Positions 60,399-64,000 of a stretch of 64,000 nt of DNA are shown here, piece after piece; within the stretch, counting starts at the first letter, position 1; every line of letters begins with the position of its first letter. The stretch comes from Lachancea mirantina (lineage: Eukaryota > Ascomycota > Saccharomycetes > Saccharomycetales > Saccharomycetaceae), in assembly GCA_900074745.1 (NCBI GenBank), contig LT598462.1:1-64000 (forward strand), in the 5' to 3' direction. The position numbers and the translations under genes were made by a program. Under the pieces are notes generated by a model. It did not search any database. It was given only the letters and a program-made list of their open reading frames with translations, and was not told the origin of the DNA.

Positions 60399-60684
60399 TC
60401 CAATTTTTATAGGAACATAACGTATGGGCGTTTACACATTAATTGTTTGCAAGGATTTATGCACATTTTGTATAGAGAAAGCCTCATATAGAATTATGTC
60501 TTTTCCAAAAGAACAGAAGACTTATTTGAACGATTTACAGTGTTAATTTATTAGCATTTTTCGTTTACTGACGTTCAAAACTCAGTTTTCGTAATTCTTT
60601 ACAAGGGCGCTTTTTTCGTTAAACTTGTGAATATATTATGGTGAGGGTGCACCTAGTAGCGAGCAGATTATACATGAAAAGCAA

Positions 60685-61200
60685 ATGAGCTCACTTGCCC
60701 ATAATCGACCTGACAAACTCTGGAGTAGGGTCAAGTCATCGACTAAATCCATATCATCTTCATTTTCTCAGCTCTCCATAAAGCACGAGAAAGATGGAGA
60801 TGCACCAACTTCAACTGTTGTTCACAAGGCTCTCGTCAAATTCTACACCTCTCAAGTCCCATTCCAAGGTTTTCCAGATTGGCTAGGTCATAAAGAAGAA
60901 TTACCAGATCAAGATAAAGTTCTAAGAAAGCAAAAGAATCATAAACATGACCCACGATCAGGTGAGCCAGCTTATCCTCAATCAACTCAGTCATCTGGGA
61001 ATCTCTCACCTAAGCCATCTATGAGGACAGCTGGGAGGGATTTTAAAGAATTTTATAAAGCTGCACCAAATGATGGCTCAATGGCTTCTTCATACAGTTC
61101 GGCTCCTTTTCAATCAAGGGTGACTCGTCTTCCATCGCAAAACTCATCCGAGCAACGAACTTCTTCACTGCTAATGCGTGAAAGGCTCAAAAGGAAATGA
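60685..61200 (+). CDS. MSO1: Exocytosis factor MSO1
   Basis: A 171-residue Sec1-binding protein of the SNARE machinery at exocytic sites (210 in S. cerevisiae). The N-terminal Sec1-binding and lipid-binding region is recognisable: KLWSRVKSSTKSISSSFSQL with SIKHEKDGD, then TSTVVHKALVKFYTSQVPFQ with GFPDWLGHKEELPD. The rest is Ser/Pro-rich and disordered, with basic ends. In S. cerevisiae the gene is directly next to LYS9, as here. The shorter length is at the expense of the disordered tail. Confidence 0.92.
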   Translation: MSSLAHNRPDKLWSRVKSSTKSISSSFSQLSIKHEKDGDAPTSTVVHKALVKFYTSQVPFQGFPDWLGHKEELPDQDKVLRKQKNHKHDPRSGEPAYPQSTQSSGNLSPKPSMRTAGRDFKEFYKAAPNDGSMASSYSSAPFQSRVTRLPSQNSSEQRTSSLLMRERLKRK

Positions 61201-61751
61201 AATACATAAGGATTCATTGTTAATGGTGATCTGTCTACCTTGTCAGCAAGCCACCTTGAAATTCTAAGTCCCGAAGAGAAAGCGATTCCGGACGAAATTG
61301 AAATGAAGAAGCCTCTGGAGATTCGTTCAATCGTATCAATCAATCATTGGCGTTTAAGCTTGGAGGTCGTCGAAAGACCTGGGAAATGATGTCGTTTACC
61401 GGATATTTAAGGACACAGACGAAACGCCAGAAAATTAGGTTTAAGATTTTTGAAGCAAGATGTTAACGAAAGGCTGGAAGACACATATCGCCATACATTG
61501 GTCCAAAAAAACGTCCCAGAGACTTTAATGAACCAAAGGCATACACGTACTTGCGCAACTTCTTTATATGCCCCCGTTAAGACTGTAATATGCAGCAAGC
61601 TCGCATTTGTGCATGACTATTCGTCCATCTTTTCAATGCTGATCATCGTTGTATTGAATTTATTTTCAGAAGGACCTTGAAATGACGATGAACCCTGACA
61701 ATCTTAATCTTTTATTATATTGAATGGGCATGCCCGTCTATGTAATCTCTA
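61201..61751. other. Tail-to-tail intergenic
   Basis: 551 bp between the 3' ends of MSO1 and the MCH-type transporter. In S. cerevisiae the gene after MSO1 is YNR048W (a CDC50 paralogue). No trace of it is seen here. Small frames at 61407-61680 have no support. Confidence 0.45.
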
Positions 61752-63263
61752 TCAGCATTGGATGGAATAAAGACATCTCTTAATGTAGCCCCCTATTGTT
61801 GGGCTCAAACGTCTCTCAAAAGCTTCTCTTTGACTTCCGTCCAGCTTCTTATTGAGCAATTTGGCCTTCATCATCCGCCTGACCTTTGATTCCCTATAAG
61901 GTATTAGAAACAAAATACCTGCGAAATACATCATGACCACGTAAATTTGACAGTGAAGGTAAGGTCTTGGAGAGCCATTTTGTCTCAATCGCAGCCCTAT
62001 TATTTCGGCCACTATGCTAAATGCCCCATTCCAGAAGTTGTTGTAACCGATCCCTGCGCGAAACTTTTTGATGCCTACGACGTCTGCTATCAGAGGAACG
62101 GAATTTACTGCTCCAATTCCTGCCCCAAATCCCAAGAGAACAGCGAAAGGAATAATTTCTCTGAAATGCCGAATATTAAGCCAGAAAGGTAGAAGTAGGA
62201 CCAGATCATACAACATTAAGATAATACTGGCGTTTGAGCGCCCAATTTTCTCGGATATCCAGCCCATGAAGGGCCTTCCAAACGTCTGAGATGCATTGAA
62301 TATTGCTAGTGCAATTGTTGCCTGATGTGGGGACATGCCTAAAGAGATCGCGTAGTTTGAAAGCGAGAACAGTAGAATGACATAACCCATGGTCGTGAAT
62401 GAAGCCCATAAGGTACAAAAATGAAGAGGCATTATCTTTAAAATTGACGGATCATAGATCTCTTTGGCGATTACTTTCATTGATGGTTTTTCAAGCCTGC
62501 TGATCTCACTCTGACGTTCCTTGACGAAAAGCATGGCAATGGCATTGAGAACAAAAGTGACTATGGCCAGCATCCGCATGGCCCACTGGTGATTTCCCGT
62601 CTTGGCTATTAAGGCGTTAACGGCAAAAGAAAATGCACAGCCGCCCGAGCCAACTCCAATGTGGCTGACAGCGTTGGCCAACGCCCGCCTTCTCAAAAAC
62701 CAGCTTGGTATAATGATGGTGTTGGCACCAAAACTCAAGCCAAAGGAGAGGCCAAGGAGAACACCATACGTGACGTATAAACCCCCAATTGTCTTGACGA
62801 AAGAGCTGGCAATGAAAGCCACGCTCTCAAGTACAATAGCGATAGAAAGCGTTGCGCGATATCCGAGACAAGAAAGGCTAAAGGCGCTCAGAGGGAGTAA
62901 GATGAGAGTAAGGCCTATCACAAGACCGCCTATGAGTGCATAATCGGTCGGCGTTGCACCTGGGAAGTAATTGCTGGACAAGAAGAAGGACAGGAAGATA
63001 CCGTAGCATGTATTCGGGCCCCAGGTCGCGAAGTTCATGACTGCTACGCAAACACAGCAGACCCAGCCGTACCCACCGTCTGGCGGAGGATCCAGGTAAT
63101 CATCGCCCGCATACTGGCCATCGTTATCGAGATTTCGCGTGTTTTCGCGCACCAGGGCCTTGCCGATCTCTTTCTCCGAGGTAGCCTCGTTTTCGCTTCT
63201 GAGGTCCATGTGCACATCTGTGCCAGACCAGCTCCGTATTGAGTCCATCATTCGCTTCGACAA
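61752..63263 (-). CDS. Monocarboxylate transporter-like MFS permease (MCH family)
   Basis: A 503-residue permease of the MCT-like MCH family (S. cerevisiae MCH1-5, ESBP6). The diagnostic start of helix 1 is DPPPDGGYGWVCCVCVAVMN, preceded by 60 hydrophilic residues, then FATWGPNTCYGIFLSFFLSS. Later signatures are GLSFGLSFGANTIIIPSWFL and RRRALANAVSHIGVGSGGCA in helices 4-5 and GWISEKIGRSNASIILM in the second half. Twelve helices. Yeast members transport riboflavin (Mch5) or have unknown substrates and do not carry monocarboxylates. The exact paralogue cannot be fixed here. It marks a break in the conserved block. Confidence 0.92.
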   Translation of the reverse strand: MSKRMMDSIRSWSGTDVHMDLRSENEATSEKEIGKALVRENTRNLDNDGQYAGDDYLDPPPDGGYGWVCCVCVAVMNFATWGPNTCYGIFLSFFLSSNYFPGATPTDYALIGGLVIGLTLILLPLSAFSLSCLGYRATLSIAIVLESVAFIASSFVKTIGGLYVTYGVLLGLSFGLSFGANTIIIPSWFLRRRALANAVSHIGVGSGGCAFSFAVNALIAKTGNHQWAMRMLAIVTFVLNAIAMLFVKERQSEISRLEKPSMKVIAKEIYDPSILKIMPLHFCTLWASFTTMGYVILLFSLSNYAISLGMSPHQATIALAIFNASQTFGRPFMGWISEKIGRSNASIILMLYDLVLLLPFWLNIRHFREIIPFAVLLGFGAGIGAVNSVPLIADVVGIKKFRAGIGYNNFWNGAFSIVAEIIGLRLRQNGSPRPYLHCQIYVVMMYFAGILFLIPYRESKVRRMMKAKLLNKKLDGSQREAFERRLSPTIGGYIKRCLYSIQC

Positions 63264-64000
63264 GAACAGTGCTCTTCTCCTGCAAACTATGCTACAGTCT
63301 ACAAGTAATCAAGAGTTTCAATAGTCCAGCGATGGTGTGCTCTTTGCTGACTATCTTCCAGCTTGCCTCTGTCTGCCAGAGCTAGCTTTGTTGACTCATC
63401 TTGTTAAGATCCAACGGCATCTTAACTCGGTATAACTTAACCCTTTTGGGAAGGTCGGTATTTAGATGGGCATCTCTAGATTTTAGAACTCGAGATCCGC
63501 ATGAGCGGCGGTTCGAACGCCGGCGGAAGCGATTCTAGCTTCTGCGGTCCCTAAATGCCGATATCAAGACGAAGCAAGGGAATGGGGTACTTGGCGGATA
63601 TATCGCCGTATCAGCATGACACAGCCAAGTTTCTCAGCCGTTGAAACAACTAGGGGAAACTAATCAAAAACCGAAAACCCGGTTTCCTTGCACAAGCATA
63701 GATAAGGTTATGATGTAACAAACGAAAAATCAAAAAACGGGCCAAAAATTTCCGTCAGCCTTATCCTAAGCCCGTTAGCGCATACCGACATGCTTATCAG
63801 CGGTTTTGTCTTATATGTACTTCTTGTTTATGACCGCTTTGCCGATAGTTCCAATCGCTAAATCCCATGCTTATCAACTCTTCATGTGCATTTCGTAGAA
63901 AATGTCAGAGTGTCAAAGTTCGCACCAACATTAAGGATAATCCTGTCACCAAATGAAGTCCCTTCTCAAAAACTGGATTCCAATGGGTTAGCTAATTGTA
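63264..64000. other. Promoter interval with hairpin cluster and GATAAG sites
   Basis: 737 bp up to the window edge. GATAAG or CTTATC occurs at 63701, 63760, 63793 and 63870. An AAACCG/CGGTTT inverted repeat is at 63668-63685. The structured stretch 63455-63561 is listed separately. No gene is seen; a divergent gene may begin beyond the window. Confidence 0.45.
63455..63561. repeat. Cluster of nested inverted repeats
   Basis: Outer arms TCGGTATTTAG (63455-63465) and CTAAATGCCGA (63551-63561) match as reverse complements at 10 of 11 positions. Inside are AGATG/CATCT (63464-63475), CCGC/GCGG (63497-63508), CGGCG/CGCCG (63506-63522) and GAAGC/GCTTC (63526-63542). It lies about 190-300 bp upstream of the MCH-type gene. 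It could be a group of paired-CGG regulator sites or a folded RNA. It is not a tRNA. Confidence 0.5.

Noticed and set aside
63506-63522. GGTTCGAAC that looks like a tRNA T-loop
   Set aside because: The five bases on either side do not pair as a T-stem in the right register, no acceptor stem or D-arm is present and 35 further structured bases follow. Listed as an inverted-repeat cluster instead.

Overview
The window looks like the end of a budding-yeast chromosome (Saccharomycetaceae), from subtelomere at the left to conserved chromosome arm at the right. The right part (about 50.8-61.2 kb) carries ESF2, NOG2, POP2, BRE5, OCA4, LYS9 and MSO1, all on the + strand. Apart from OCA4 this is the YNR054C-YNR049C order of Saccharomyces cerevisiae chromosome XIV. 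OCA4 is on chromosome III there, next to CDC50, whose paralogue YNR048W lies beside MSO1. Finding OCA4 inside the block suggests an unduplicated (pre-whole-genome-duplication) lineage such as a Lachancea-like yeast. URA1-type dihydroorotate dehydrogenase, spliceosomal introns with yeast GTATGT/TACTAAC signals and solo LTRs of a Ty-like element agree with this. The species itself is an inference.

Layout: 1-930 is strongly pyrimidine-rich on the + strand, with a 12-bp minisatellite. 0.9-31.8 kb is gene-sparse subtelomere with at least eleven full or partial solo LTRs and decayed permease genes. Between them stand accessory metabolic genes: an aldo-keto reductase, a DHA1 drug/proton antiporter, a Zn2Cys6 regulator, an AIM2-like dienelactone hydrolase, an epoxide-hydrolase-like enzyme, an LtrA-family membrane protein, a zinc-less MDR oxidoreductase, an SDR, a secreted amidase and homocysteine S-methyltransferase. 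31.9-49.7 kb is dense and oriented to nitrogen and carbon scavenging: a DAL5-type permease and type-B carboxylesterase (divergent), a Zn2Cys6 regulator, carboxypeptidase S, ACC deaminase, a VBA-type transporter, a CHA1-like Ser/Thr dehydratase, an ARO8-like aminotransferase and URA1.

Three possible local regulons stand out. First, an identical 15-bp CGG-N4-CCG operator lies upstream of both the DHA1 transporter and the dienelactone hydrolase, on either side of a Zn2Cys6 gene. Second, the ACC deaminase/VBA divergent promoter holds two near-identical CGG-N8-CCG palindromes and five GATAAG sites in about 240 bp, which suggests nitrogen catabolite control plus pathway-specific control. Third, the DAL5-like/carboxylesterase divergent promoter holds an 11-bp inverted repeat, and a second Zn2Cys6 gene lies next door. 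ACC deaminase and the CHA1-like enzyme both give 2-oxobutanoate and ammonia, and carboxypeptidase S, the aminotransferase and the amidase fit the same nitrogen-salvage theme.

Two spliced genes are easily missed by ORF calling. NOG2 has a 434-bp intron that appears to host the H/ACA snoRNA snR191. OCA4 has a 46-nt first coding exon and a 68-bp intron. No tRNA, rRNA, centromere or CRISPR array was seen.
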